Assembly (NCBI GenBank): GCA_964520655.1
Contig: CAZFNI010000002.1
Span: forward strand, 62,001 to 126,000
Source: JACQQW01 sp964520655
GTDB lineage: Bacteria; Omnitrophota; Gorgyraeia; Zapsychrales; Fredricksoniimonadaceae
DNA: 64,000 bases
Reading direction: 5' to 3'
Positions within the stretch are counted from its first letter, which is position 1. Each line of letters opens with the position of its first letter. A model generated the notes under the pieces. The model searched no databases. It saw only the letters and a list, made by a program, of their open reading frames with translations, and was not told the DNA's origin. Position numbers and translations under genes: made by a program. This document shows positions 52,132 to 60,692 of the stretch, piece after piece.

Positions 52132-53073
52132 TCAAACTCCAGGCGCTTTCTTGAAAGCCTGATAAAGGCCTTCAAACAGTTGTATCCCACGGGATTCGAG
52201 CTCCCTGTCCGAAAGACCCTGAAGAAGCCAACCCTTGAGAATGGCTGCCACACCCTCGGTTTCACAATGATGGTGCCGACTGTCTCTGAGATCAATTTCG
52301 TGAATCAATTCGCTTATCACCTCAAGAGCTTTGTCTTGAAGCCCGAAAATCCTCACCATGGTTTCAAAAGAACAGCTATCCTGTTGATGGCCAAATAAGG
52401 CGCCTTTCATGTCAAAGGGAATTTGTCCTTTTTGAGGGCTTGCCGCATATTTAATTCTGGCCTTCGGATCAATAAATCGGCGGATGAGCCAAATACATCC
52501 CAGCCGGTCCACATGCGGCTTAGGCCGGGTCACCCAGACTTTACCACGGTAGGCTTCAGGCTTGTACCTGGGAAGGGAAGGATGTACTTCTATGGGTTTC
52601 AACTCTTTTTCAAACTCAAGCAGCTTCTGGCTGACGGTCTTTCCGAGATGAGATGCATAGTAGTCAATCTTTTCTATATCAGCCATCTTATCGTGAAGTC
52701 TCTTAACCTTCTCAAAGAAGAACCGTGCTCTTTTTTGTTTCTTTTCCTTTTGAAACTGCCGTCTCAGACTCTTGATTTCTTTTTCGATTTTTTCATAATC
52801 CTTGTCCCGGGCTGTCTGGAAAAGCCGTATGATTTCCCTGTCCTCCATGCCCTCAAACTTCTCAACCTTCATTAAAAATGCTTCTCCCTTAGCTTGCTCA
52901 ACCTCCTGGGCAAGCCACTGAAAAGCTTCCAGGCAATCTTCCCGCTCCGGCAGAATGGAAACCCCGGCTTTGGGAGTCACGGCACCGATTCGGTTAAGTC
53001 GCCGCCAAATTGAAACCCGGCTGCTTGACGTAGGGCCGCTTGGCAGGGAATAAGAAAAGACTAGCCAGTTCAT
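52132..53073 (-). CDS. chrB: Chromate resistance protein ChrB
   Basis: A 313-residue protein of the ChrB family, known as a chromate-responsive activator/resistance factor cotranscribed with chrA. It has an N-terminal domain (LVFSYSLPSGPTSSSRVSIW), a Lys/Glu-rich helical middle and the C-terminal ChrB domain with VWVTRPKPHVDRLGCIWLIR, FIDPKARIKYA and a His-rich segment DLRDSRHHHCE that could bind metal. The promoter lies so close that the message should be leaderless. Confidence 0.92.
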   Translation of the reverse strand: MNWLVFSYSLPSGPTSSSRVSIWRRLNRIGAVTPKAGVSILPEREDCLEAFQWLAQEVEQAKGEAFLMKVEKFEGMEDREIIRLFQTARDKDYEKIEKEIKSLRRQFQKEKKQKRARFFFEKVKRLHDKMADIEKIDYYASHLGKTVSQKLLEFEKELKPIEVHPSLPRYKPEAYRGKVWVTRPKPHVDRLGCIWLIRRFIDPKARIKYAASPQKGQIPFDMKGALFGHQQDSCSFETMVRIFGLQDKALEVISELIHEIDLRDSRHHHCETEGVAAILKGWLLQGLSDRELESRGIQLFEGLYQAFKKAPGV

Positions 53074-53079
53074 AAAATC

Positions 53080-53108
53080 AATGTAACAGATGTTTCATTT
53101 CTTTGCAA
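53080..53108 (-). promoter_or_regulatory. Promoter of the chr operon with operator-like dyad, leaderless arrangement
   Basis: TTGCAA (53103-53108), a 17-base spacer and TACATT (53080-53085). The spacer carries the near-palindrome TGAAACA-TC-TGTTACA, overlapping the -10, which is a plausible binding site for a regulator such as ChrB. Six bases separate the -10 from the chrB ATG and there is no ribosome binding site. Confidence 0.6.
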
Positions 53109-53275
53109 TAATATTTTAGACAGGTATTCTAGTGACTCCCCTATTGCCACCAAAGATAAAACTACCACATTATCTTCCCGTCAGCCGTCCAGACAAATCT
53201 TTATTCAAGGCGTATTTAATTCCATTTGTCATTGTGCCAATTTCTCAACAAGATGTTATTCGTTACCACTAGCCC

Positions 53276-54457
53276 CTATCCCCATTTCCCATCGGGCCGA
53301 GGAGAGATGAGAACTTTGAAATAAAAAGAGAAATACAATCCGAAGGCAAGCATCCAAAGGCCTTGGCTAATACCAATCCACATAATGTAATATTGTTCAT
53401 TAATTAACGGAAAGAAAACCCGGGTAATTGCGCTCAAAACAATAACGACAAACATCCATCCAATTCGTATCGGCGGCTCGGCGATATTCCGTCCGGTGTG
53501 TCCCCAGGAGACCCGCGCCATCATCCCTAAAGTAAAAATACCAATACCTCCCGCTGTCCAGGCATGGAGCGCCGCATCATCCGGCCGGTGCCCAACCACC
53601 GCAAAGATTTTTAAAATAAATCCCAGAATCAAAAATAAATACCCGACAAATAAAACCCACAACAACGGTTTTTTCCATATCCCCGGAGTATACCATCCTA
53701 CCAACCGCAACATATGCACTACAACCAACAGAACACATAGAATAGTCACTATAGCCGGAAAATTCCAAAACACATCAATAGCAGAGAACGCAATCAGAAA
53801 AACCAAACTCGCCAGATCGAGAATCCGGCTGTTTCGTAAGATCACCGGATACCCGACCCCGCGTTCAATAAAAAAGGGGAGAATTCTCCGACTGATCGTA
53901 AAGATCAAACTAACGATCATATAAACGGCAAACCGCAAAGACTTCCGTTCGGTCTCAAGATCGGCATGAAACAGCCCCCCGTAAAAGACAACCCCGCTTA
54001 ATAAAACCAGTATCAATTTTGAAAATACGGCTGATTGCCTCCACTGTTTAACGGCAATAATCGGCCGCATGACGGCAATCGAAAGAAAAATAAGAAATGC
54101 GGTATCACATAACGCCATCGGCCATGTCGGGACAGAGGCGGGCATGAATGCCAGAACGCGTGCAGCAGCCCAAAACAGGAATAGAACCAGCAGAGGCGTC
54201 CCGCTTAATGTCGGCAATCCCGTCCAATTCGTTACAGCCGTTAGAAGAAACCCTGCCACAACGGCCATGGTAAATCCAAAAATCATTTCATGGCCATGCC
54301 AAACCGTGAGCGGCATTGAGACAAAAATGTTTCCTTGGGCCACATAAAATATGAACCAAAATGCCATAGACACGACTGCATAAACGGCTGCACCAAGAAA
54401 AAATATTCGGAATCCGGTCTGTAAAATAACTGGGGAGGCTTGTTTTAATTTATCCAT
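53276..54457 (-). CDS. nnrS: NnrS family protein
   Basis: A 393-residue membrane protein with about 12 helices, of the NnrS family that protects against nitrosative stress and is often under NO-responsive control. WHGHEMIFGFTMAVVAGFLL (residues about 53-72) with its histidines and the later HAWTAGGIGIFTLGMMARVSWGHTGR are the family hallmarks and probable haem/copper ligands. It is the last gene of the co-oriented NDH-2 to NnrS stretch. Confidence 0.93.
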   Translation of the reverse strand: MDKLKQASPVILQTGFRIFFLGAAVYAVVSMAFWFIFYVAQGNIFVSMPLTVWHGHEMIFGFTMAVVAGFLLTAVTNWTGLPTLSGTPLLVLFLFWAAARVLAFMPASVPTWPMALCDTAFLIFLSIAVMRPIIAVKQWRQSAVFSKLILVLLSGVVFYGGLFHADLETERKSLRFAVYMIVSLIFTISRRILPFFIERGVGYPVILRNSRILDLASLVFLIAFSAIDVFWNFPAIVTILCVLLVVVHMLRLVGWYTPGIWKKPLLWVLFVGYLFLILGFILKIFAVVGHRPDDAALHAWTAGGIGIFTLGMMARVSWGHTGRNIAEPPIRIGWMFVVIVLSAITRVFFPLINEQYYIMWIGISQGLWMLAFGLYFSFYFKVLISPRPDGKWG

Positions 54458-54468
54458 AGCTTGATAAC

Positions 54469-54567
54469 CTAATTTTTATAAGCCACTCGATATCCTTCAG
54501 GAATCATTCCGTATCCTTCATCCTCAGCACGCAAAATATATCTTAAATATTCTTTCTCTTCTCTCAT
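54469..54567 (-). CDS. Possible 32-residue small protein
   Basis: A short frame from ATG (54567) to TAG, MREEKEYLRYILRAEDEGYG followed by MIPEGYRVAYKN, in the gap between the DUF309 gene and nnrS. The composition looks protein-like (amphipathic helix then a Gly/Pro/Tyr tail), and the frame stays open nine codons further upstream. There is no strong ribosome binding site. It could be a genuine small protein or the tail of a broken gene. Confidence 0.4.
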   Translation of the reverse strand: MREEKEYLRYILRAEDEGYGMIPEGYRVAYKN

Positions 54568-54584
54568 CACTACGTCTTGTGTCC

Positions 54585-55139
54585 TCAGATAGTTCTATCG
54601 TGTCTTGGCTCTATTTCTTCTCCTAATATTAAAACAATATAAGGATAATCCCTTAATGGATCTGCCCATTTATGATACTCGATAACCTGATTAAAATGAT
54701 TTCCAAGTTTTTGAATATGTTCGGCTATGTTCAGCCCCATATAAATCGGATATTCTTTGCTGACCTTTAAAAGATGTTGCACAGCACCTTTATACAAATA
54801 CTCTAACCCCTTTTGTTGTCTTGAATGCCACTTTAGAAAAGCCGCTGAGATTTTAATCAGCCCTTGTAAATAATCTCTGGATACATGACCTTGGGGTGCT
54901 ATCCGCCACAAAGATTCAAACGCCTCGTGCGACTCCCACCAATAGCCATAATTATATAAATCAATGCCATACAAATATTGTTCAGTGGTCCTCCAATTAT
55001 CAGAAACGAAAACTCTAATTTCTGCTTCTTTTTTTCCATAAGAATGTCCAAGTGGATTCTCTGTAGGATGAGGATTCTCCCCAGAAATAAACCGGTAAGG
55101 AGGAAATTTAATCTGAGTGTACCTGGGACATCCATTCAC
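54585..55139 (-). CDS. DUF309 domain protein
   Basis: An all-alpha protein of 184 residues. The DUF309 signature is YNYGYWWESHEAFESLWR followed by RDYLQGLIKISAAFLKW. The function of the family is unknown; the paired His/Glu suggest a metal site. The start is a GTG with no strong ribosome binding site, four bases after the DUF488 gene, so it is probably translationally coupled. Confidence 0.82.
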   Translation of the reverse strand: MNGCPRYTQIKFPPYRFISGENPHPTENPLGHSYGKKEAEIRVFVSDNWRTTEQYLYGIDLYNYGYWWESHEAFESLWRIAPQGHVSRDYLQGLIKISAAFLKWHSRQQKGLEYLYKGAVQHLLKVSKEYPIYMGLNIAEHIQKLGNHFNQVIEYHKWADPLRDYPYIVLILGEEIEPRHDRTI

Positions 55140-55143
55140 AACA

Positions 55144-55680
55144 TCACGCTTCCGGGTAATATACCTTCCCTATGTTCGTCTTGGCCATAGGATTCATTTT
55201 ATGTACACTTTCTTTTTGAGCACCCATGATATCTCTGACATCCAGTCCGTGAAGGAGCAAAGCATCGGAGATTAAAGATCGATGGCAACGCCAAGGTACC
55301 GCTTCGGCACACATAATAACTACCGTTTTCTTATGGGCCTCTTTAATAAGTTCCTGAAGGGAATTTTCAAATTCTTTAGTTTGCATATAATCGGCATAGC
55401 CACGGAAAGAAGCATTGCGCCAGCCAAGATTCATTGAATCTTTTTTGGCATGTCTTAAGCCACCCAAACCAGCCATGTGCTCATAATCAATCTTCTCATC
55501 GGTAAGGCTCTTTTCTAAGGCTTCCTGATTGTACTGCGGATTAAAACCCGACTTAGGTATGGTGCGCACATCTATTAATTTGCGAACATGAAAATCCTTA
55601 AGCATACCTATAAACTCATCAATAGGACGCGTGGAGTGACCAATGGTATAAATTACGGCTTTTCGATCTTTCTCTTTCAT
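55144..55680 (-). CDS. DUF488 domain protein
   Basis: A 178-residue protein of the DUF488 family: VIYTIGHSTRPIDEFIGMLK, LIDVRTIPKSGFNPQYN, YEHMAGLGGLRH and the C-terminal VVIMCAEAVPWRCHRSLISD with conserved Cys, Glu and Arg-Cys-His-Arg. Its biochemical function is not established. It lies in an operon with a Mug-type glycosylase and DUF2945, a repair-flavoured context. Confidence 0.9.
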   Translation of the reverse strand: MKEKDRKAVIYTIGHSTRPIDEFIGMLKDFHVRKLIDVRTIPKSGFNPQYNQEALEKSLTDEKIDYEHMAGLGGLRHAKKDSMNLGWRNASFRGYADYMQTKEFENSLQELIKEAHKKTVVIMCAEAVPWRCHRSLISDALLLHGLDVRDIMGAQKESVHKMNPMAKTNIGKVYYPEA

Positions 55681-55689
55681 CTTTTCTTT

Positions 55690-56202
55690 TTAACCGCTGG
55701 TGACTCGTTTAATTTCTTTCAACTCTTTAACTCGGATTGATGCGAGTCCCCGAATGGGAAAATGCATCAAATAAACCTTAATATTTTCGATTCTCTTCTG
55801 CCATCCAAAATCACATTTCCGGCTGTCATGAAATGTGTTGTAAGTAATCTTTCCAATAAAACAAATAACTTGGGGCATGCAGGTTCGAATAACTCTTAAT
55901 GCACGCCTTATGCCCGCCTGTTCCTCCCCTTTTTTTAGTTCAGTTACGTCTATCGTAGGCCGGTTCACCAGGTTCACAAAGTTCAACGCATATTTTGACA
56001 GAAATTTCTTATCGTAAATACGTTTGAGAGATTTATCGCATTTGAGATCACTTTCAACTTCATCAATGAGCTTAGCTTTATTCAACAAATACCAAAACAT
56101 CTTGTTGTTGGAAAAAGGTACCCCACGCCGGTATGAACCAGGATGAGGATTTATGCCCACAAAGAGTATTCTCGCATTTTTTGATATTTTGTACGTGATC
56201 AT
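55690..56202 (-). CDS. Mug-type mismatch uracil/thymine-DNA glycosylase
   Basis: A UDG-superfamily protein (170 aa) of the G/U(T) mismatch-specific type. The active-site motif A is FVGINPHPGSYRRGVPFSNN followed by KMFWYLL, matching GxNPg...GhhFa..nNrFW of Mug. The second motif region is near VYLMHFPIRGLASIRV and is less canonical. It overlaps the DUF2945 stop as ATGA. It is not related closely to the Fe-S UDG at 5.7-6.3 kb. Confidence 0.83.
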   Translation of the reverse strand: MITYKISKNARILFVGINPHPGSYRRGVPFSNNKMFWYLLNKAKLIDEVESDLKCDKSLKRIYDKKFLSKYALNFVNLVNRPTIDVTELKKGEEQAGIRRALRVIRTCMPQVICFIGKITYNTFHDSRKCDFGWQKRIENIKVYLMHFPIRGLASIRVKELKEIKRVTSG

Positions 56203-56426
56203 AACGCTTTCCGTGAGCTGATTTTTTTGAGTGCTGATCCTTTGTGCATGGCCAAGTGATCAGTCTTGTCGCTTTTAATCATATATTGCGGCTCCTCCTT
56301 CGTGGCGTGGACCGTATAAGTCTTAAATGTCATAGGAGATGTGATCTTTTTCTTGATTGTTCCTCTAACGAGACCGGCTTCTGAGTTCCATTTTACATGA
56401 TCTCCTACTTTGAATTCGCGAGTCAT
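56199..56426 (-). CDS. DUF2945 (Tudor-like) small protein
   Basis: A 75-residue protein with the DUF2945/hypervirulence-associated Tudor-like fold: FKVGDHVKWNSEAGLVRGTI followed by KKKITSP...YTVHATKEEPQYMIKSDKT and the ending HKGSALKKI. It is a small SH3-like barrel of unknown partner. It shares a transcript with the Mug, DUF488 and DUF309 genes. Confidence 0.88.
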   Translation of the reverse strand: MTREFKVGDHVKWNSEAGLVRGTIKKKITSPMTFKTYTVHATKEEPQYMIKSDKTDHLAMHKGSALKKISSRKAL

Positions 56427-56456
56427 TGATATGCCTCCTACATTTTAAGTGAGCTG

Positions 56457-57758
56457 TCATTCCTTTTTCATAAGCTGAATAATCAACCGTGCGGCGCGGT
56501 CGTGAGTGATATAATTCCATAGCCAATTAATGAAGGCCACCACACGATTACGAAAACCCACCAGAGACATTAAATGAAAAAATACCCAGATCAACCATGC
56601 CACTGTACCGTGTAATTTTAAAAACTTTAAGTCCACAACCGCTCGGTTACGTCCAATCGTGGCCATGACGCCATAATCTTTATAAACAAATGGTCTCATT
56701 TCTTGTTTTATCAATATCCTTTTCAGATTCTTCGCTAAAGTTTGAGCCTGCTGAATCGCCACAGGCGCTAACATCGGATGGCCATTAGGATATTTTTTAG
56801 AAATCATGATTGCCGTATCTCCAATGGCAAAAATATTCTTATAACCTTCCACCCTATTAAACTGATCAACTTTAACCCTGCCGGAAGAAGTAAAATATTT
56901 AGAGTTCAACCCCTGGATTTCATTACCCTTGACACCAGCGGTCCAGATCACAATTTTTGTATTTATCTTCTTGCCGTTTGAGAGCACTAGTACTTTTCCA
57001 TCGTAAGATTCAACCTTTGTGTTCAAACAAATATTGATATTAAATTCTTTCAAACATTTCTCTGCGAAATGGGACGATTGTTCGGACAATGATTTAAACA
57101 AACGGTCCTGCATATCGATAATATGAATCTGCATCCGGTGGATATCCAATTCAGGATAATCCTTAGGAAAAATATGGCTCTTTAGCTCACCGAAGGCTCC
57201 AGCCAACTCAACACCTGTAGGTCCTCCCCCGACAATAACAATATTCATCAAACTTTCTCTTATTTCTTCACTATCCGTCAGCAGAGCTTGTTCAAAATTT
57301 TGCAGAATCAAATATTTTAAGTTAACGGCCTCAGAAACGCCTTTCATATCTATGGCGTTACGTTTAATATCCTCAAGCCCAAAAAAATTCGTTTTAGCAC
57401 CAGAAGCAATCACCACATAATCGTATGAAACAATACCAATAGATGTTTCAATGGAATTTTGATTAGAATCAATCCTAAGGACTTCAGCCATCCGAAAAAA
57501 GAAATTATTCTGGTGGTGAAAAATCTCACGAAACGGGCTGGCAATTGATTCCGCTTCCATGGCAGCGGTCGCTACCTGATACAAGAGCGGTTGGAATGTA
57601 TGATAATTATTTTTGTCAATCAAGATAATTTGAACATCCACATTTTTTAAACTTTTTGCCAGTTTGAGACCCGCGAATCCACCACCAATAATAACGACTC
57701 TCGGTTTATCGGTGACAGGGAGATCGACTGATATATTTCTTTCTAATTGCTTTTTCAT
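56457..57758 (-). CDS. ndh: Type II NADH dehydrogenase (NDH-2)
   Basis: A single-subunit, non-pumping flavoprotein (433 aa) passing electrons from NADH to quinone. It has two dinucleotide folds: VVIIGGGFAGLKLAKSL for FAD and NIVIVGGGPTGVELAGAFGE for NADH; FAIGDTAIM binds FAD. The C-terminal hydrophobic amphipathic region (VAWLIWVFFHLMSLVGFRNR) attaches it to the membrane. The ATG at 57758 is preferred over a TTG at 57839. With nuo genes also present, the cell has both coupled and uncoupled NADH oxidation. Confidence 0.9.
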   Translation of the reverse strand: MKKQLERNISVDLPVTDKPRVVIIGGGFAGLKLAKSLKNVDVQIILIDKNNYHTFQPLLYQVATAAMEAESIASPFREIFHHQNNFFFRMAEVLRIDSNQNSIETSIGIVSYDYVVIASGAKTNFFGLEDIKRNAIDMKGVSEAVNLKYLILQNFEQALLTDSEEIRESLMNIVIVGGGPTGVELAGAFGELKSHIFPKDYPELDIHRMQIHIIDMQDRLFKSLSEQSSHFAEKCLKEFNINICLNTKVESYDGKVLVLSNGKKINTKIVIWTAGVKGNEIQGLNSKYFTSSGRVKVDQFNRVEGYKNIFAIGDTAIMISKKYPNGHPMLAPVAIQQAQTLAKNLKRILIKQEMRPFVYKDYGVMATIGRNRAVVDLKFLKLHGTVAWLIWVFFHLMSLVGFRNRVVAFINWLWNYITHDRAARLIIQLMKKE

Positions 57759-57855
57759 AAGTTTCTTTGACTTAACTAATTTCAAGTGCTTGTTAGAGTA
57801 CCGCCGGTTCTTGACCCCCTTGTTTAAAATAAGAGCCAATAATTAGTATCCTGCC

Positions 57856-57873
57856 AACTTTATGATAAAAGTT
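57856..57873. promoter_or_regulatory. Inverted repeat upstream of ndh
   Basis: AACTTT and AAAGTT (6-bp arms, 6-base centre) lie in the 138-base gap between nrdG and ndh, an AT-rich stretch where the promoter of the NDH-2 operon should be. It may be an operator; no regulator is identified. Confidence 0.35.
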
Positions 57874-57896
57874 ATCAATTCTTTAATGTAGATTAC

Positions 57897-58559
57897 CTAT
57901 ATCTTTTCTTTCCAGGATTCTATTTCTTCAGGCGAAATTTGATTAACTTTCTGAAGGCCCGGATTAATCATTTTCGGGCTTGGGAGAAACGCTTGCAGAT
58001 GGTAGGGTTGTGCTCCCTTAACTAATGCGGAGACCTCGCATACATCTTCGAAACTGCAAAAAGGTTGAACGACCGTTGTTCTAAACTGATGCTGAATGCC
58101 TGAATTCTTTATCAATTCAACGCTTTCTTTAATTTTTGCAATAGGGAAATCCACTCCTATGGCCTTTTGATACTTTCCAAAAGAAGTTTTGACATCCATA
58201 GCAATGTAGTCTACCACCCGCCGTTGAATAATCTCACGAATAATATGAGGCCTGCTGCCGTTGGTATCCAGCTTGATCAAGTAACCCAACTTTTTGACAA
58301 GATCAATGAACGCAATCAGGTCATCCTGCTGAGTAGGTTCTCCGCCGGTAATCACTACGCCATCCAGCTGATAGCGGCGCTTTCTCAAGAAGCCCATCAC
58401 CTCTTCCTGAGGGATGGGCTTCTTGAATTCTTCGGGCAGAACAAGTTCCCGATTATGGCAATACGGACAGCGAAAGTTGCAGCCCTGGGTGAAAATGATC
58501 GCCGCCATCTTGCTCGGGTAATCGATCAATGAGAACTTTTGCAGGCCTCCGATGCGCAT
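57897..58559 (-). CDS. nrdG: Anaerobic ribonucleotide reductase activating protein
   Basis: Radical SAM activase (220 aa) that installs the glycyl radical on NrdD. The cluster motif is CNFRCPYC (CxxxCxxC) and GGEPTQQDD is the SAM-binding GGE block. It is the longer form typical of anaerobes and archaea. It overlaps nrdD by 34 bases, which supports a functional pair. Confidence 0.94.
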   Translation of the reverse strand: MRIGGLQKFSLIDYPSKMAAIIFTQGCNFRCPYCHNRELVLPEEFKKPIPQEEVMGFLRKRRYQLDGVVITGGEPTQQDDLIAFIDLVKKLGYLIKLDTNGSRPHIIREIIQRRVVDYIAMDVKTSFGKYQKAIGVDFPIAKIKESVELIKNSGIQHQFRTTVVQPFCSFEDVCEVSALVKGAQPYHLQAFLPSPKMINPGLQKVNQISPEEIESWKEKI

Positions 58560-60658
58560 AATTTATAGGTCTTTCTTTCCTTAAACTCTTCTTTTTTGCC
58601 CTTATTCCATTGCGCCACAGGCCTTAAATAGCCCACAATCCTTGAATAGACCTCGCAAGCCTCCTTGCACTTTGGACACTGTGGGTGCTCTCCGGCAACA
58701 TACCCGCAACCCGGGCAAATGCTGAATGTCGGCGTAATGGTAAAATAGGGAAGCTTAAATCTTTCACAGATCATGCGTATTAACTGTTTTAGGCCTGCTG
58801 TATCGTTAATTTTCTCACCGATAAAACCATGAAGTACTGTTCCCCCAGTGTAACGTGTTTGTAACTCATCCTGGAGTTCCAGCACTTCCAATATATCATC
58901 GGAGTAGTTGACTGGCAGATGTGTGGAATTCGTGTAAAACGGCTCACGTCCCTCTTTCACCTCATCCTCATTGGCGCAGATAATATCACCGAACGTTTTC
59001 TTGTCCATTTTCGCTAACCGGTAAGTGACTCCCTCTGCTGGGGTTGCCTCCAAGTTATAATTATTACCAGTCTCTTTCTGGAACTCTACTAAACGTTCCC
59101 TCATGTAATCTAAAACCTTAACAGCAAACTGGTGCCCTTGAGGATCTGTAATCGATTCCCCTATCAAATTGATGCAGGCTTCATTCATCCCAATCAGTCC
59201 GATGGTTGAAAAATGGTTCTTCCAGTACTGATCAAAACGTTGTTTGACCTTACGCAGATAAAATTTGATATAGGGATAGAGGTCTTGTTCTGTAAATTGT
59301 TCCAAGACCTTACGTTTGATTTCCAGGCTGTCTTTCGCCAAAAGCATCAGATGATCCAAAGAACGAAAAAACTCTTCTTCATTCTTTGATAAATATCCCA
59401 ATCGCGGCATATTAATCGTCACAACTCCAATTGAACCAGTCAATGGAGAAGCACCGAATAAACCCCCTCCTCTTTTTCTTAGTTCTCGATTATCCAATCG
59501 TAGGCGACAGCACATGCTTCTAGCATCTTCGGGGTTCATATCAGAATTAATAAAATTAGAGAAGTAGGGAATCCCGTATTTCGCCGTCATCTGCCAAAGC
59601 ATACTTAAGTTCGGATTGTCCCAATTAAAATCTTTTGTTATGTTATACGTTGGAATCGGAAAAGTGAACACCCTGCCTTTAAAATCCCCCTCCAACATAA
59701 CTTCAAAAAAAGCTTTATTTATCATGTCCTGTTCTTTTTGGAATTCTTTATATGTTGCTTCCTGGATCTTTCCGCCAATAATAACTCCATGATCGGAGTA
59801 ATAAGACGGCGGGGTTAAATCCATCGTGATATTCGTAAAAGGCGTCTGAAAACCAACACGGGTCGGGACATTGATGTTAAACACAAACTCTTGTAAAGCT
59901 TGCTTAACTTCTTTATAAGAAAGATTGTCATAACGGATAAAAGGGGCTAAAAGCGTATCGAAATTGGAAAACGCCTGCGCTCCGGAAGCCTCCCCCTGCA
60001 ATGTATAAAAAAAGTTCACAATTTGACCCAAGGCACTGCGCAGATGTTTGGCCGGGCCTGCTTCCATTTTCCCACTGGCGCCTTTAAACCCTTCTACGAG
60101 TAAATCCTGCAAATCCCATCCAACACAATACACACTAAGCAACCCTAAATCATGGATATGTAATTGTCCTTCGATATGAGCTTCTTTGATAGCGGTCGGA
60201 TAGATTTGGCTGAGCCAGTATGTTTTGCTGATTTCGGAGGAGATATAATGATTAAGCCCTTGCAATGAATACGCCATATTGCTATTTTCGTTCACCCGCC
60301 AATCTTCCTTATTAAGATACTGATTAACTAAATTGGTGTTAAATTTTGAGGTGATTTCCCTGATTTGTTTATGCTGCTCCCGGTAGATGATATAGGCCCT
60401 TGCTGTCTTTAAATAGGGAGAATTTAACAAAACCTGTTCAACAACATCCTGGATTTCTTCAACCAAAGGAAGACGTTCAACAATCATCTGCTGGGCGATA
60501 TTTAAGACCCTGACCGTCAGTTTCTTTGCCATTTCTTGGTCAAATTCTCCGGTGGCTTCACCGGCTTTCCCAATGGCCACAGTTATCTTGCCGGGGTTAA
60601 AATCCTCTTCCTTACCATTTCTTTTGACAATCTTGGTTAAGGTCTTTGTCAATTCCAT
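58526..60658 (-). CDS. nrdD: Anaerobic ribonucleoside-triphosphate reductase
   Basis: Oxygen-sensitive class III reductase (710 aa) that makes dNTPs under anoxia. It has an N-terminal ATP-cone (IVKRNGKEEDFNPGKITVAI), the barrel with active-site cysteines, a C-terminal zinc site CPGCGYVAGEHPQCPKCKEAC and the glycyl-radical loop RIVGYLRP. AGGAGGGG precedes the ATG. It lies downstream of nadA2 in the operon behind the NsrR-like box. Confidence 0.95.
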   Translation of the reverse strand: MELTKTLTKIVKRNGKEEDFNPGKITVAIGKAGEATGEFDQEMAKKLTVRVLNIAQQMIVERLPLVEEIQDVVEQVLLNSPYLKTARAYIIYREQHKQIREITSKFNTNLVNQYLNKEDWRVNENSNMAYSLQGLNHYISSEISKTYWLSQIYPTAIKEAHIEGQLHIHDLGLLSVYCVGWDLQDLLVEGFKGASGKMEAGPAKHLRSALGQIVNFFYTLQGEASGAQAFSNFDTLLAPFIRYDNLSYKEVKQALQEFVFNINVPTRVGFQTPFTNITMDLTPPSYYSDHGVIIGGKIQEATYKEFQKEQDMINKAFFEVMLEGDFKGRVFTFPIPTYNITKDFNWDNPNLSMLWQMTAKYGIPYFSNFINSDMNPEDARSMCCRLRLDNRELRKRGGGLFGASPLTGSIGVVTINMPRLGYLSKNEEEFFRSLDHLMLLAKDSLEIKRKVLEQFTEQDLYPYIKFYLRKVKQRFDQYWKNHFSTIGLIGMNEACINLIGESITDPQGHQFAVKVLDYMRERLVEFQKETGNNYNLEATPAEGVTYRLAKMDKKTFGDIICANEDEVKEGREPFYTNSTHLPVNYSDDILEVLELQDELQTRYTGGTVLHGFIGEKINDTAGLKQLIRMICERFKLPYFTITPTFSICPGCGYVAGEHPQCPKCKEACEVYSRIVGYLRPVAQWNKGKKEEFKERKTYKLCASEACKSSH

Positions 60659-60692
60659 CGTCCCCTCCTCTGTTGCAATGTTTATAACATGG

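Noticed and set aside
53170..53232. A 20-codon frame in the gap between nnrS and chrB
   Set aside because: Too short, no ribosome binding site, no similarity that I recognise.
54533..54555. A possible second NsrR-like box upstream of nnrS
   Set aside because: The left half matches the half-site at about 8 of 11 positions but the right half is poor, and the AT-rich context makes such matches likely by chance.
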